This document shows positions 11,401-21,354 of a stretch of DNA of 64,000 nt, piece after piece. Each line of letters begins with the position of its first letter. Within the stretch, counting starts at the first letter, position 1. The position numbers and the translations under genes were made by a program. This stretch comes from Acholeplasmatales bacterium. GTDB taxonomy: Bacteria; Bacillota_I; Bacilli_A; Acholeplasmatales; JAEDCM01. Under the pieces are notes generated by a model. That model had not been told where the DNA came from, made no database searches, and worked only from the letters and a program-made list of their open reading frames with translations. The stretch is from NCBI GenBank assembly GCA_017961685.1, contig JAGCWW010000069.1, positions 1 through 64,000 of the forward strand, in the 5' to 3' direction.

Positions 11401-14400
11401 ATTTTTTAGTATCAGAACTTAAATCATGAGATGATTCAAAGTTTAAAATTATTTTATTAACAGTTCCAAAGTAATCATTTAAATCTTGCTCTGTCCAAAC
11501 TTTAGAATCAATTTCATCAATTAATTCAGGTGTCATTCTTACTGGAGAAAGATTTAATTGAGCTAAGGCATTTTCTCCTAAATTTTCTATCTCAACTGGA
11601 TTAGACATAAATCTTTGTTTTTTAAATCCAAACAGAGAGTCACTAAGATTTGTTTTAATAGAAGCTTTGTCTGCTATTTCTTTAAATGTCTCTTCATATG
11701 AATAAGACTTAGGATCATTCAATACATCAAAGTTTCTTATATATCTATGTCCATTTGATTCTTGAACACCTATTACTTTTAATATTTCATCAGTACTAAT
11801 TCCTATTGCTTCATACTCTGGCATTTTTCTTTCTACTAGATCTCTAAGAGTATCAAGATTTTCTTGTAAAGCTTGTTCATTATTACGTTTAAGATTAAAA
11901 TCAATCTTCTTTGATATAGCTATAATATCAGAATCTTTTGACATAGCTAATGCAATAGCTCCAATTGAATCATTACCATTAGGTTTTTTGTTATGTACTA
12001 ATTCACTATATAATTGTTCTTGAATATCATGAGCTAAGAAAGTTTCTTCGCTTTTAAATTTAGCAATAGCTCTTTCAAATGGATCAGTAATAATATATTG
12101 TGTTGTTGCATCACCATCAAAGTCTCCAGCAAATATACTTCTCCATACCATAGGTGTAGCATAGATATCCCCATTATTTCCTTCAACAACTTTTACTTTG
12201 AAATAATTAATTTGATGTTTATCTGCAGATGGTTGTCTATGTGTTGCGATATATACATTACCATCCTCATCAAATAGATTTTTATAATCAAATGCACTCA
12301 TATCTTCTAATGCTTTTCTATCAACAAAGATTGTATTAGTTTCAACTATTGCTGGTTCTTTAGATCTAACTAATTTATTTTGTTGAGCATTAAATTCTAA
12401 TGGAACAAAATCAGAAGGTAATCCTGTAGGAGATATACTATGTATTCTCTTATAAGAACCAAATCTACTAAATGAAATATATCCTTTTAAATCAGTATAT
12501 TGTTCAGCTTGTTGAGCTAATTTTTCTGCAGTAGGAGAATTAATAATTATTTTTAAAGGTTGATTGAATTGTTCTTTACCATCAACAGAACTTGATAAAG
12601 CAGTAGTGGCATCTTCAAGAATACTATTTTTTAAATCATCAATCATAAATGATTGAGTACCCATGTTTTCATTTACTAAGTCTTCAGCATATATATTAAA
12701 TTTTTGTGCATTATAGTGATGTTTAACAAGATCTCTATCTTCTAAACTTGATATAGAGTTCTCATTATTTTTACCTAAGTTGTTTATAATGATCTGTCTC
12801 TTTTCTTTAAAGTCTTCTGTATCTGTATCTATTAAAGGATCTGTATCTATTATATTTTTAACAACATCATTAAATGAAACGAAATCATTTTTATTTTCAA
12901 GATTTTCTTGTAATTCATTTTTAGATGTCCAGTAAACTTTTGATAAAGCTTGTTCAGGTGTTAAACCAGGGTTATTAACCATAACTTCTGTAGTTAAATC
13001 TATAACTTTCTTTTCTAAGGAACCATCTTGAATATATGGTTTTAGTTCAGTAAAGCCAGTTGCTTTCCATAAATCTGGATTATTTTTTAATTGGTATAAA
13101 GAATATCCTAGATTAGTTTCTCTTAAATTATTTAACATTCTAGTTAAATATGCAGTTGCTGAAGCATCTGGCATTCCTTGTACAAAATATAAATCAGCAT
13201 TTATATTTTTTGCAGAAGAGCCTATAGCATCATCCATTTCATTATAGATAAGATTTCTTGCATCTTCTTGTACATTAAATTGATTTAATATTCCATCAAT
13301 AACAGATAGCATTTTTGTTTTAGCTTTAATTGTTGGATCTACAAAACTATCCATTTTATATTCAATCCATTGTTTCATTGCTTGTGTATCTGCTTTAGCA
13401 TTATGTGCTTCTTGCACAAAAGTTTCTCCAAGATCTTTTCCTATAATCATTCTTTGAATTCTTCTTGTTAAATCATCACCAGTATATAACATAGAATCAA
13501 ATTCTGTTGCATCTAATGTGACATTATTTTTTCCTTTTATAAAAGGATTAATATAATTAAAGTCATAAGTATCTCCATTATATGCAATAAATGTAGTATT
13601 TTCCATTTTACTTAGCATAGTTTTAAATTCTTCTTCTGTTACAAATTGTATTGTATCTGAAGGTTTACCAGTTAAATATTCATCAACAGCATTTTTATAT
13701 CCTTCTTCAGTTTTATAATATGAATTTTCAAGTATATTATTATCTCGTACCCACTGTTCTGGTGACTTATCATGAGTGATATAATAAGTAATTTCTTTTA
13801 TACCTTCTTTAGTTTGAATGTTCATGTGAGCTTGGAATATATCATATAAAGTTTTAGTTGATTTTATTGTGTTAGCAGGGCCATCTTTATCTGGTATTAA
13901 ACCTTCAAGGTCCATGTTAACAACAGAATATCCATCTGGCATATCTTGCATTCTATGTCTGAATTCTAATAAAGACATTTTTTGCTTAGCACCATCTGCA
14001 GTAATATTTAATTTAGTATCTAAGAATGTATCTGAGTTTTTTAATTGATCTAAGGATACACCTGATGTTTTATAAGTTATAGCTTCTGGTGTTGTAGCAT
14101 ATGCAATATATGCTTTTAAGAAACTCCTTGGATCTATATCAGTATAATTATCTAGGATATGTCTAAATTGTTCTTTATAAGAAATAGAATCATAATTGTA
14201 TTTAGCTAATTTTTCAATATCATTTAATAAACGATTTTGTGTATATTCTGAAGTTTCTTTTGTAAATAATTTTATATCAGTTAGAATATTTGCAGCTTGT
14301 GTTTGTAATAATTCTTTTTCTTTATCATCCATTACAGAATAATCTCTACCAAATACAGTTAAAGCTGCTTGTGCTCTTTCTGCTGGATTGTCTGAATCTA

Positions 14401-17400
14401 ATGAAGAAAGTGCTCCATTAACATAATTATTTATTCCTTCGTTATTATATGTAGGTCTTCCAATAATTTGTGGAACTAAATAATTAAATACTTTTTCAGC
14501 TGAGTATTTATTATTAAATACTTCTTGTACATTTTGAATAACTGCTTTTCTATAAGCTTCTTTTGATAGTTGAGTAGTAGTAATATCAGATATAACTTCA
14601 TTATAAGTTTCTATATTATCTCTTTGTAAAGTTTTTAAATGATTAACAAAATCATCAACATCTTTACCTCTCCAAGAATCTTTAGATTTCATATATTGTT
14701 CAAAAGCATTTACTAAATAATAATTTTTAATTTGTTTAATGGAATCTTCTTGTAATTCAGTATAGTTAAAGTTGATTGGATCATATGTATCAATAGCATG
14801 CTTTTCTAATTGAACAAAGAAAGCTTTATCTAATTTGTTTTCCTTTTCTAATTGTGAAAGTTTAGCATATATTTCCATATAGTTTCTTCCATCAAAACCT
14901 GTTTGTAGTAACTCATTACCATTAGAATCATAAACTTTTAGTTGTTGCCACTCAGTATTAGGAGTTGTGTCCATTGCTGAATAATACATATCTCTTGTTA
15001 TTTTAGCTGATACAGTATCATCTGTATTAAATGTAGAAGATACATTAGTCATTGTCTTATTTAAAATATCAGCGGCTTGTTCTCTAGCAAAGATATTTTC
15101 CATTTGTAAAACTTCAGCAGTGTGTGGTGAAAAGAATCTATGTCTTGCTTCACTATCTTGATTAACTCTAATTCTAGAGAAGATATCTGGGTATTTAGAA
15201 ACAAGTTCATCATATCTATCATTTAAATCATCTGCATATTCATCTGCAAGTTTATATGTTCTATCTCTATCAGATTTTCTTTGATCTTGTAATAACATTT
15301 TCTTTTGAAAATCATTTACAATACCATTATCTGAAATCATTTTTTCAGCAGTAACAGATTTTGAAGGGCTAACTAAATCTGAAGGATTTCTCCATTCTCT
15401 AACAGGTCTATCTAATTCTGGTAATAACTTATCAAAATCATCTATTATGCTTTTTGCTTGAGATCTAAGTTTATTCCAATCATTATATGTCATTTGATCA
15501 TTATAAACTTCAGCTAATAGATTTAGTTGTTCATCGGTTAAGTTTGCAACTTCCTCACAGTCTGCTATAGATAAATGATTATCATTACCTTCTAATCCTT
15601 GAATAACTCTAAGTACTGGACTTTCTTCAAATACAGTTATTGAGTTAGGTATATTCATCATACCTCTCATTGTTGTATCTGTAGATATATTTCCAAAATT
15701 ATCTATTGCTTGCTTAACTACTGTTTCTAAATCCTTTACAGATATATTATCTATATCTAGTAAATAATTATCATATGCTGCACCTTTTAGAATTTGTGCA
15801 TTTGCATACATATTATCACCAACTGTATGTGTAGCACGATAAGGAATTGAGCCATATGAATATTCAATAGATTCAGGAGTTGAATAACTTTGAGCGTTAT
15901 GCACTTTATAATAATCTTTATATTCTTGTGTAATTTCATTTACTAGTTTAGTATTAGAAGAACTAATATCTTCTCCATTTTGTTTTGCTTTTAGTAATCT
16001 TCTAGATATTTGAGGATCTTCATATAAAACTTTCCAATCTTCAGATGTATCATCAGTTGTATAATCTTGTGAAAGTTTTACGATACCGGCTAGATAAGCT
16101 GCCTCATAATCTGAATTTGCATATTTTTCTAAAGTTTTTAAATCATCATTATAGTAAGCTTTTAATATAGCTTTACTATGTTTAGCAGACATAACTTTCT
16201 TTTCTCCATAGAAAGGATCAAAGAAATAATCAGATCCATCTGCATTAGAAGTATCATTTGCTTTTAATAGACCACCAAGGATTTTAGCTTTTAATGTTGA
16301 GTTATCATCAAACCCAACTGATACATTAAATACAACTTGTATACCAGTTGATTGTGGAACATCATTTCCATGATACATATCTGGTATGTGTGCTTCTTGT
16401 GCTACTCCATTATTATCAACATATTTAACAATACCATCACTTGCTTGAGCCCAAACATAATTTGATTTACCCATAGAATCTTTAGAGATTAATGGTAATA
16501 TTCTAAATAAGTTAAAATTCTTAGAAGAGTCTAAATAATTAATCATATTCTCTTTTTGGTTATCTTTTAACTTAATTGTTATAGTGCCTTCTGGAGTATT
16601 AGGTACAATTTCATAAAATCCTTTATCACCAATTATTTCTGCTTTCTCTAATTTAGTTTTAAAGGTTTCATCATAACCATAATAAGAAAATTGAAATTCA
16701 GAAGGATTAGCTTTATCAATCATGTTTCTTAAATAGAAATATGTTCCAGTGTTATTATCTTTTGTATATCCATCAGCATAATCCATTATTTGTTGTGTTG
16801 CTTCTTTACCAGTAATATTACTAGCAGCAGTTCCAGCTTTTACACTATAAAGTCCTGTGTCTTCTTCATAACCAATAATATCTTCTGAACTATTTTTAGC
16901 CCCTATAGGCATTATAGTTTGTTTTGTAGAATGTATCTTTTTAATTCTTTTAGAAGTTTTATACATATGAACTTTAGCAGCTAATTGTTTAGGTACATCA
17001 TAATCCTCAACTCTACCATCTTCATATAAAACTTTTGATTCAGTTTGTACTTTTGATATGTCTGGATTTTTAAGTTTAAGCATTTTATTTTCTAAGTCTG
17101 CTCCAAAACTAACATATTGTTTAGTACCATTGTTATATTGAACAACATCATCCCATCCATTCTCTAATTCATTAATTGAATCTTGAACTTGAGCTTTAGT
17201 TGTTATTTCAAATTCTTTATTACCAAATAATTTTAATCTTTTTGCAATAGCATTATAGTTATCAATATCTTGTTGATTGTTTAAATCAAATACAAGTAGT
17301 GTTGATCCATTCTCTTTTGCAATATTCATACGTCCTCTATATTCATCTGCAAGACCATAATATGAATCTTTTAGTTCTATATGAACTCCTTCTGCTTTCA

Positions 17401-20400
17401 TACGAGATTTAGAATCAATATCTTTCTTAGCTTCCATAGTGTATTCACCAGCTAAAGCATTAAGATCTATTGTCACTATATCTCCGGACACTTTATATTG
17501 TTTTATTCTATTTGTAACTTTTTCTAGTTTATTAACACCTGCTTCTAATACACCAGTAAGGTTTTTAATTTCTTTTTTAGTTGCATCTTCTGGTAAAAGT
17601 ATTTTTGCTATCTCAGTATTCTTTTTGCTTCCTGGGACAGCACTTTCACTTTCTTTTAAGATTGCATCTAGTGTGTCCCTAACTGCGGGGAGGAATTTAC
17701 TTCCTTCTTTCTCTTCAGTTATTGCTTTTTTGAATTTAGCTTCGTCTTCTCCACTCCATCTTCCTGTGCGTTTGAATTTATCCATAATATCATAAGCATC
17801 ATTAGTTAATTCAATCTCATTATTTGCATTAACTTTATTAATAAGAAGATTAACAGCATTCTCTAATTTACTATTTTTAGCTATTTTATTTTTTCCTGTA
17901 TAAGCTTTAGCAGCAGTAATAGCCTCATATGTTTTATAGTATTTATCAATTGAATTTAATTTTTTAAAGTCTGATGTATCTAATGAATCCATATGTTTTA
18001 TAATAGCTTTTTGAATCTTTTGTGCTTCAGGTAAATCAGTTTCATATGATGCCATTATATGTAATGCATCAGCAACATCTAATTCAGTAAGAACCTTATT
18101 TTGAATAGCTAAATCAAATACATTATTTAAAGTATCATAAACATCTTTATTTGATGCATATTCTTTAAAGCCATTAGAACCCATTAATGTTCCTAATATT
18201 AATTTAGCTCCAGTTATTGGATCATCATTTCTAATTTTCCATAAACCAGAATTAATATTACATTGAGATTCAAATGTAAGTATTTGTCCAGCTCCGGAAT
18301 TAAGCGTACTCATAATATATAAATTATCATTTACTTTAAATAATCCATAATCAGGTCCAAGAATCTCCATTGTAGTTCTATTAACATTTTGTTTCATTCT
18401 GTCATTAAATTCAGAATCTGAATATCCTGCTTCTTCTTTCATTCTATATACAACGAAACCTTCAGCAGGTAAGTTAATGTTATTCTCTGCAAGATAATCT
18501 TTAATTTCTTTTTTAGTTTTATTATTAACTTTATTGAAATGCTTAACCTCCATAGCATTAGCATATTCAAAAGCCTCTGGTGAAATGCCAGCATTATCTC
18601 TTTCTTGTACAACATCAGCTAGGTCAGTCATCTTTAAGTATGCATCATAAGCAGTAGATTGTTTAGCAATGTTTGCTCTAGTATCTATTGTATTTGTTTG
18701 AGTGTTATATGCTAATTGCTTTGAATTATCAATAGCATATTGTTTAGAAGCTAAATCTTGTGCATTCATTCCTCTAAATTTATTTTTAGTTCCAGCTATG
18801 AATTGGCTAAATTTATTTCTTAACCATCCGTTTTCAGTTGAAGCTTTAGAATAGAATTCAGCATAGTAAGCATCTTGAGCATCCATCTTCATAACCATAT
18901 AGTTATAACTCTCTTTATAGAATTGTGCTTTTTCTGCATTCATTCCTTTAAGAACTGAATTTTCTAATTTTTCAGGAAGCTTACCTAATTTAGTACAAAC
19001 ATAATCCATTGCTTTTACAATTCTTGCTTCATAAGAACTAGAATCTTTTGGATCATTAAGTATTCTTAAGTAAGAATCTTTAACTAATTGTAATGAACTT
19101 TTACTTGTTTCATCTTTTGTTTTTGCTATATCAGCATCTAATGCTGCTAACCATTCTGTGTTTGCAGTACGTAAACCTTGGATAGCTGTATTGTATCCAT
19201 TAAGCATTCTACGTTTATCTTTTTGATATTCTTTAAATTGCATTACTCCAGTAGTAACAACATCTTTCCAGAACTCTGGTCTTTCTAAAATGCCACTAAC
19301 TTTTGTTTCATTACCACTAGCATCTGTATTTGTATATCCTGATATATATTCTTGGAATGAAACTGATTGTTGCTTACCATCAACTGTTTTAGTTGTTGTA
19401 ACATAATTTTGATATTGGTTACCAGCAAGTGTATTAAAGTAATCTACTATATTATCTAATTTAATTAGGTTACTTTCTCTTGTCATTAATTCTTTAAATG
19501 GAGCAAATGTCATACCTTTTTCTATTTCTGCTTGTGCAGCTTGTAATGTGATATCATCTACTCTACGCAAAGCATTGAATTCTTTAGATTTAACAAGAGG
19601 TCCCCATCTTTCTGTAAAGCTTGAATCTACATTAGATGAGAATAGAATGTTAGTTACCCAACTCATCATTGTTACTTTACCAGCTTTTTCAAGTATATCT
19701 TGATCACTGAAGACATTTTCTTTTCCATTTAATTGTGCTTGGATATTTATTTGATTAAGTTGTCCAACTGTATTATAAAAATCTTTTGCAGCCAATACAG
19801 GTGTAACCTTGAATGCAGTATTTAACCAGTGTGCTGAAGTACCAGATGCTACTTTGCCTATTACTGGTAATGAGAATTTGCTAGCATCTTCTACTCCTGC
19901 GTACCATCCTGTTGAACGTAATCCTAAACGTCCTACTGAACGCATACCCCATCCAGCAGCTTTGCCAGCAAATGATGTTGAGTTTGCCATCATGTTTTGG
20001 CCAACAGTGTTTAATCCTCCAGCTGCCCATGCTAATGTAGCAGAACCAGCTACCATACCAGATATATCTCCCAATGCCATGAATATATCTTTGGCTTCCC
20101 AGTTGAATCCGTCTAAATCTATATGATCAGCACGTCCTATAACATTCCAGTCTAAATCATTTAATGCAGCATCTATAGAAGTAATATCTGATGTAAGTTG
20201 TGAAACATATCCTTCACCATTCCATAGACCACGTGCAGCAGTAAGTATTGTTGCTAATTTTCCTAAACCTCTGAATACTCCCATGAATGAAGAACCAAAG
20301 TGATCTATAAAATCTAAAGCATCGTTGCCATTCAATGATATTTCTTTAAGGCTACCATCTTCATTGAACTTTATTTGTTCACCTTTTGTAAGCTTATGAA

Positions 20401-21301
20401 GTTTTCCGTCAGTATGTAAGTATCCCCATGTAGTATCATCAATCTGTACTATACGTGCAGTTGCTGGTATGATTCCAGCATTAACTTGTTTAAGTAACTC
20501 TCCATCTTTAAGTCTTTGATCTTCAGCATATTTATCTATATCTCCAAAGATATCTTTTATTTGTTTTGCTGTTAGCTCATCACCTATTAATGATGTTACA
20601 GTTGCTGTCTTTGATGCGTTAGAATGTGCCCAGTCTCCAGTCATTCTTGATTTGTGATATTCTTCTGCATATGAAAGAACTTGATCCATCAAGTATCTAT
20701 TATCAGCAGGATTTGAATAATCATGTGATAAATACTTTGACATCCACCATCCTACAGATTTAACATGATACCCCATTTGGTCTAGGATGTCTGAGCCATA
20801 TGCTTGCATTAATGCAGTTTCATAAGATAATTCTCCAGTATCTACTTTTTGAAATATTGATTCATATCTTTCTTGTGCAAGTAATTGTGTGTGCTCTTGC
20901 TCATATCCTGGTAATGGAGCTCCCCCTTTATTAATATAGTTAGTGTAGGTATCTGTGTAGTTGCCATCTTCATCCATCATATGAAGTTTGGACATCATTT
21001 CATCACGTACTGTGAATCCTGTTGTGGCACCATGATTATTTAATGTTGTTTTTTCTATAGGGTTTGCCGCTAAGTGAAGAGGTTCTTCAACTAAAGGAGC
21101 ACCCGATACAACATTATCGATGGCTTCTTCTTGGACTTGTTTAGTATCATCTTTCAAAACTTTTTGAAAGTCAAAGTTAATATTCTTATCGTTTCTTAAC
21201 TCTGGTGTAGTATAAGTGTCTGATACTGTTATCCAGTTGTTGCCACCGAATGAACGTGTGCCGTTGACATTGTTATTGTCAGTAGTAAATTCGTTTGCCA
21301 T
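5414..21301 (-). CDS. Giant virion RNA polymerase with embedded DEDDh exonuclease domain
   Basis: About 5,295 residues in one uninterrupted frame. I chose ATG 21301 because AGGAGGG precedes it directly; the frame is open to an ATG at 21331. Residues 3060-3064 read DFDGD in the context RSIFAGDFDGDATTQYIITD, with RQPSADKHQ about 40 residues before. This matches the catalytic double-psi beta-barrel of RNA polymerase beta-prime (RxP...NADFDGD). Before it lies a DEDDh exonuclease set: D2464/E2466 (NMDLEGL), D2580 (YNGDTYDF), H2633 and D2638 (HNAKAD). The N-terminus has Gly/Ala-rich hydrophobic stretches (MVAGSATLAWAAGG), and the C-terminus has further hydrophobic segments and a Tyr/Asn-rich tail. 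Family knowledge: crAss-like phages carry giant single-chain polymerases of this fold in the virion, and N4 injects an unrelated one. By analogy I infer an ejected polymerase transcribing early genes. The DFDGD call is strong; packaging is inferred. Confidence 0.85.
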   Translation of the reverse strand: MANEFTTDNNNVNGTRSFGGNNWITVSDTYTTPELRNDKNINFDFQKVLKDDTKQVQEEAIDNVVSGAPLVEEPLHLAANPIEKTTLNNHGATTGFTVRDEMMSKLHMMDEDGNYTDTYTNYINKGGAPLPGYEQEHTQLLAQERYESIFQKVDTGELSYETALMQAYGSDILDQMGYHVKSVGWWMSKYLSHDYSNPADNRYLMDQVLSYAEEYHKSRMTGDWAHSNASKTATVTSLIGDELTAKQIKDIFGDIDKYAEDQRLKDGELLKQVNAGIIPATARIVQIDDTTWGYLHTDGKLHKLTKGEQIKFNEDGSLKEISLNGNDALDFIDHFGSSFMGVFRGLGKLATILTAARGLWNGEGYVSQLTSDITSIDAALNDLDWNVIGRADHIDLDGFNWEAKDIFMALGDISGMVAGSATLAWAAGGLNTVGQNMMANSTSFAGKAAGWGMRSVGRLGLRSTGWYAGVEDASKFSLPVIGKVASGTSAHWLNTAFKVTPVLAAKDFYNTVGQLNQINIQAQLNGKENVFSDQDILEKAGKVTMMSWVTNILFSSNVDSSFTERWGPLVKSKEFNALRRVDDITLQAAQAEIEKGMTFAPFKELMTRESNLIKLDNIVDYFNTLAGNQYQNYVTTTKTVDGKQQSVSFQEYISGYTNTDASGNETKVSGILERPEFWKDVVTTGVMQFKEYQKDKRRMLNGYNTAIQGLRTANTEWLAALDADIAKTKDETSKSSLQLVKDSYLRILNDPKDSSSYEARIVKAMDYVCTKLGKLPEKLENSVLKGMNAEKAQFYKESYNYMVMKMDAQDAYYAEFYSKASTENGWLRNKFSQFIAGTKNKFRGMNAQDLASKQYAIDNSKQLAYNTQTNTIDTRANIAKQSTAYDAYLKMTDLADVVQERDNAGISPEAFEYANAMEVKHFNKVNNKTKKEIKDYLAENNINLPAEGFVVYRMKEEAGYSDSEFNDRMKQNVNRTTMEILGPDYGLFKVNDNLYIMSTLNSGAGQILTFESQCNINSGLWKIRNDDPITGAKLILGTLMGSNGFKEYASNKDVYDTLNNVFDLAIQNKVLTELDVADALHIMASYETDLPEAQKIQKAIIKHMDSLDTSDFKKLNSIDKYYKTYEAITAAKAYTGKNKIAKNSKLENAVNLLINKVNANNEIELTNDAYDIMDKFKRTGRWSGEDEAKFKKAITEEKEGSKFLPAVRDTLDAILKESESAVPGSKKNTEIAKILLPEDATKKEIKNLTGVLEAGVNKLEKVTNRIKQYKVSGDIVTIDLNALAGEYTMEAKKDIDSKSRMKAEGVHIELKDSYYGLADEYRGRMNIAKENGSTLLVFDLNNQQDIDNYNAIAKRLKLFGNKEFEITTKAQVQDSINELENGWDDVVQYNNGTKQYVSFGADLENKMLKLKNPDISKVQTESKVLYEDGRVEDYDVPKQLAAKVHMYKTSKRIKKIHSTKQTIMPIGAKNSSEDIIGYEEDTGLYSVKAGTAASNITGKEATQQIMDYADGYTKDNNTGTYFYLRNMIDKANPSEFQFSYYGYDETFKTKLEKAEIIGDKGFYEIVPNTPEGTITIKLKDNQKENMINYLDSSKNFNLFRILPLISKDSMGKSNYVWAQASDGIVKYVDNNGVAQEAHIPDMYHGNDVPQSTGIQVVFNVSVGFDDNSTLKAKILGGLLKANDTSNADGSDYFFDPFYGEKKVMSAKHSKAILKAYYNDDLKTLEKYANSDYEAAYLAGIVKLSQDYTTDDTSEDWKVLYEDPQISRRLLKAKQNGEDISSSNTKLVNEITQEYKDYYKVHNAQSYSTPESIEYSYGSIPYRATHTVGDNMYANAQILKGAAYDNYLLDIDNISVKDLETVVKQAIDNFGNISTDTTMRGMMNIPNSITVFEESPVLRVIQGLEGNDNHLSIADCEEVANLTDEQLNLLAEVYNDQMTYNDWNKLRSQAKSIIDDFDKLLPELDRPVREWRNPSDLVSPSKSVTAEKMISDNGIVNDFQKKMLLQDQRKSDRDRTYKLADEYADDLNDRYDELVSKYPDIFSRIRVNQDSEARHRFFSPHTAEVLQMENIFAREQAADILNKTMTNVSSTFNTDDTVSAKITRDMYYSAMDTTPNTEWQQLKVYDSNGNELLQTGFDGRNYMEIYAKLSQLEKENKLDKAFFVQLEKHAIDTYDPINFNYTELQEDSIKQIKNYYLVNAFEQYMKSKDSWRGKDVDDFVNHLKTLQRDNIETYNEVISDITTTQLSKEAYRKAVIQNVQEVFNNKYSAEKVFNYLVPQIIGRPTYNNEGINNYVNGALSSLDSDNPAERAQAALTVFGRDYSVMDDKEKELLQTQAANILTDIKLFTKETSEYTQNRLLNDIEKLAKYNYDSISYKEQFRHILDNYTDIDPRSFLKAYIAYATTPEAITYKTSGVSLDQLKNSDTFLDTKLNITADGAKQKMSLLEFRHRMQDMPDGYSVVNMDLEGLIPDKDGPANTIKSTKTLYDIFQAHMNIQTKEGIKEITYYITHDKSPEQWVRDNNILENSYYKTEEGYKNAVDEYLTGKPSDTIQFVTEEEFKTMLSKMENTTFIAYNGDTYDFNYINPFIKGKNNVTLDATEFDSMLYTGDDLTRRIQRMIIGKDLGETFVQEAHNAKADTQAMKQWIEYKMDSFVDPTIKAKTKMLSVIDGILNQFNVQEDARNLIYNEMDDAIGSSAKNINADLYFVQGMPDASATAYLTRMLNNLRETNLGYSLYQLKNNPDLWKATGFTELKPYIQDGSLEKKVIDLTTEVMVNNPGLTPEQALSKVYWTSKNELQENLENKNDFVSFNDVVKNIIDTDPLIDTDTEDFKEKRQIIINNLGKNNENSISSLEDRDLVKHHYNAQKFNIYAEDLVNENMGTQSFMIDDLKNSILEDATTALSSSVDGKEQFNQPLKIIINSPTAEKLAQQAEQYTDLKGYISFSRFGSYKRIHSISPTGLPSDFVPLEFNAQQNKLVRSKEPAIVETNTIFVDRKALEDMSAFDYKNLFDEDGNVYIATHRQPSADKHQINYFKVKVVEGNNGDIYATPMVWRSIFAGDFDGDATTQYIITDPFERAIAKFKSEETFLAHDIQEQLYSELVHNKKPNGNDSIGAIALAMSKDSDIIAISKKIDFNLKRNNEQALQENLDTLRDLVERKMPEYEAIGISTDEILKVIGVQESNGHRYIRNFDVLNDPKSYSYEETFKEIADKASIKTNLSDSLFGFKKQRFMSNPVEIENLGENALAQLNLSPVRMTPELIDEIDSKVWTEQDLNDYFGTVNKIILNFESSHDLSSDTKKYLTDSLVPYIKSLAADINSLKDKEAIKTNILANTQFIFNTLEDTIKFDSEMNKKLSNIFADKSLPLSTEYSDSLKKRKQLLGDIKNIKGFGNYIRGGTSLSNSEDSFLINKILQQSYKDKSVQFKDMLDEELQGHNMNVAVLDRDPNGDPDTIYINSKSTKRFIGDVQQIDLKKVLGTSEYSDIQDRIVNILRARKNKDKLIDQFSPDNLIQYKKELQKEIDKAQDMYTLTHKLSNDDSQALEDLKNTKRDVNRKIKQFSKITNMFFDNNGVRKATLISQNGRIFKVNFETLDGKKGFDLGKGMIQKVKVINSDADWDIAIPAHALKADRINKLGYHVVFSDVDKTPASITMKTKSGIQETFSARIFKDSPFYLLENFNRTQSGKMQKVDLMSILALQGSPEELGMLGDAVITRNDDGTVSYTNAGIIEPIEMENNSKNIYWSNTAGNELKLRAVGLGNIIETDNLWGQYNTWAKKEFGVSTGINNVKDYQETIAQDYNPTSLKMYSAVQGTLEFLLKSGYTYDDILERLTPHQRKAFSEEVENLLTQYEQGNVKDYNGIRVFSKSKARSDLANRCASFVGKVVNPGEKSARQNASISSEEYFYIPYNKSFEIHNGYALNHTDAMQATAEGYLGYGSHYNGEQGLGFRPLNKKYAMIYPTNLSDDNVFNDMKQGHVGQLDENVVLPTKGQVFKKQQKGYYVDNNIDIPKGTYYQNLAKTTANELTRVSGDKKLGVLITSLATKDNIVDSIIDASPRNISPELVFNAYAQKYSLEDNPVLTVKPLTRTGSYKQLTDKGNDLMTGTMNYYTYKDIYNKVDNPNINLKNVDTSIKENIEDNQDLIDAYNIVQKAFEDNSKATKQFTTKYNLSNITDSFDINFTYGKDEVDVFKNSWFSSSGIHIGKEDKGDTINVSMALEKAYGDAQAIQAQGDQILYDLRKAIRGTTDRQFQDYCTYMALSNAELHGEDITNRLTYIGVNRDYFNTTMKQNYELLKNNPEINTAMNNLIDYRLKTNNRLSEIYGEPSNNLMMFLTPYTPTKNKELAYGTIKSALKATLDYNGYDYLTKDGKIKENMMFNFFEANKVMNRETAKLIANQNLSNTLHTRGLLDNVETFNNINKYLSDGFDMSKFKPSKEDRENGTVKQINETLISLIQQNTDLDTFMITKGSKNSVEKLQLLWGALNSATNEALDNLPENINKDYTSLKYLSGKQIDRALEPDVKNAVNLMETRIIMAQRIMELSKDVATNISDYLNSCYKQGYTFVNKWGQKLSKDSYVTPIGDSSMKWIQDNIEIAANNQSETKWNQFLVEKAIRGELYLMKSDLADQLEEKYFTTKVPSKMMATLKKISTSSAGIQMAMPAKMLGRLFRFTGTDYMLGSTYSPKVWENVPRAAKELSAAIYSKGGTIEEGSLLEQYLRWEGQPLNVSGKDPVTFTEDMSSSISNLTDKLTQPLAYQNHFGRYAIWLTAYEAFEKGDPIYGPAYYLKDQIDNLTKIDPETGEVIPDNAAKATFVMDYMIGSPGGFPYLSKKTNGLMMYATFPMNLTRTAGAYAMSVGRLFQEGFTSENAPQWARTIAAPSCTALVAAYFGNLLISYVCDKYGVSEEEEEKWKREGVTIDPLGTILGGTPSVVYDSMNPIYQLKEMYANPFINEYNKTFGDKALGFLNKNFLSKLNPAIKYPTEVLLQKDFMGDSLQDTSKAYNMYENGIRKVLGFLVGSGVANSIVDQNQIDQYSEDSNFLNSLWKGLAKGFSGDLGNQKSWKKDTSNYYAVLNSIKSYNSVKYAEQGYGAEYEDLLDATYLKTKRNATGKYGSVNQDDYTRVNKMLKKMIQKQEDPTTIYTYIASEYNKGTSEATLRKALNNNSLIRKLDQVNKSEYYKTLSDRDLINLEKALKWEEETYPLLKAFFPNNTDNYYKTHKAPYYKTPYISSYSSTPRTYYPRTNYNNSYYKKKTYYNNYSNNYKFDNNTKVSPQMGIWDNNYNKIEDLKVPDLGGGN

Positions 21302-21354
21302 GTAATCCCTCCTTCTGCCTTTGGCAGTCATTTGGTTTATCTAAGGTGATTATA

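Noticed and set aside
17439..17795. Plus-strand open frame of 118 codons inside the giant gene; others at 19809, 10095 and many sites.
   Set aside because: Antisense shadows of a real gene, without ribosome sites and with unusual composition.
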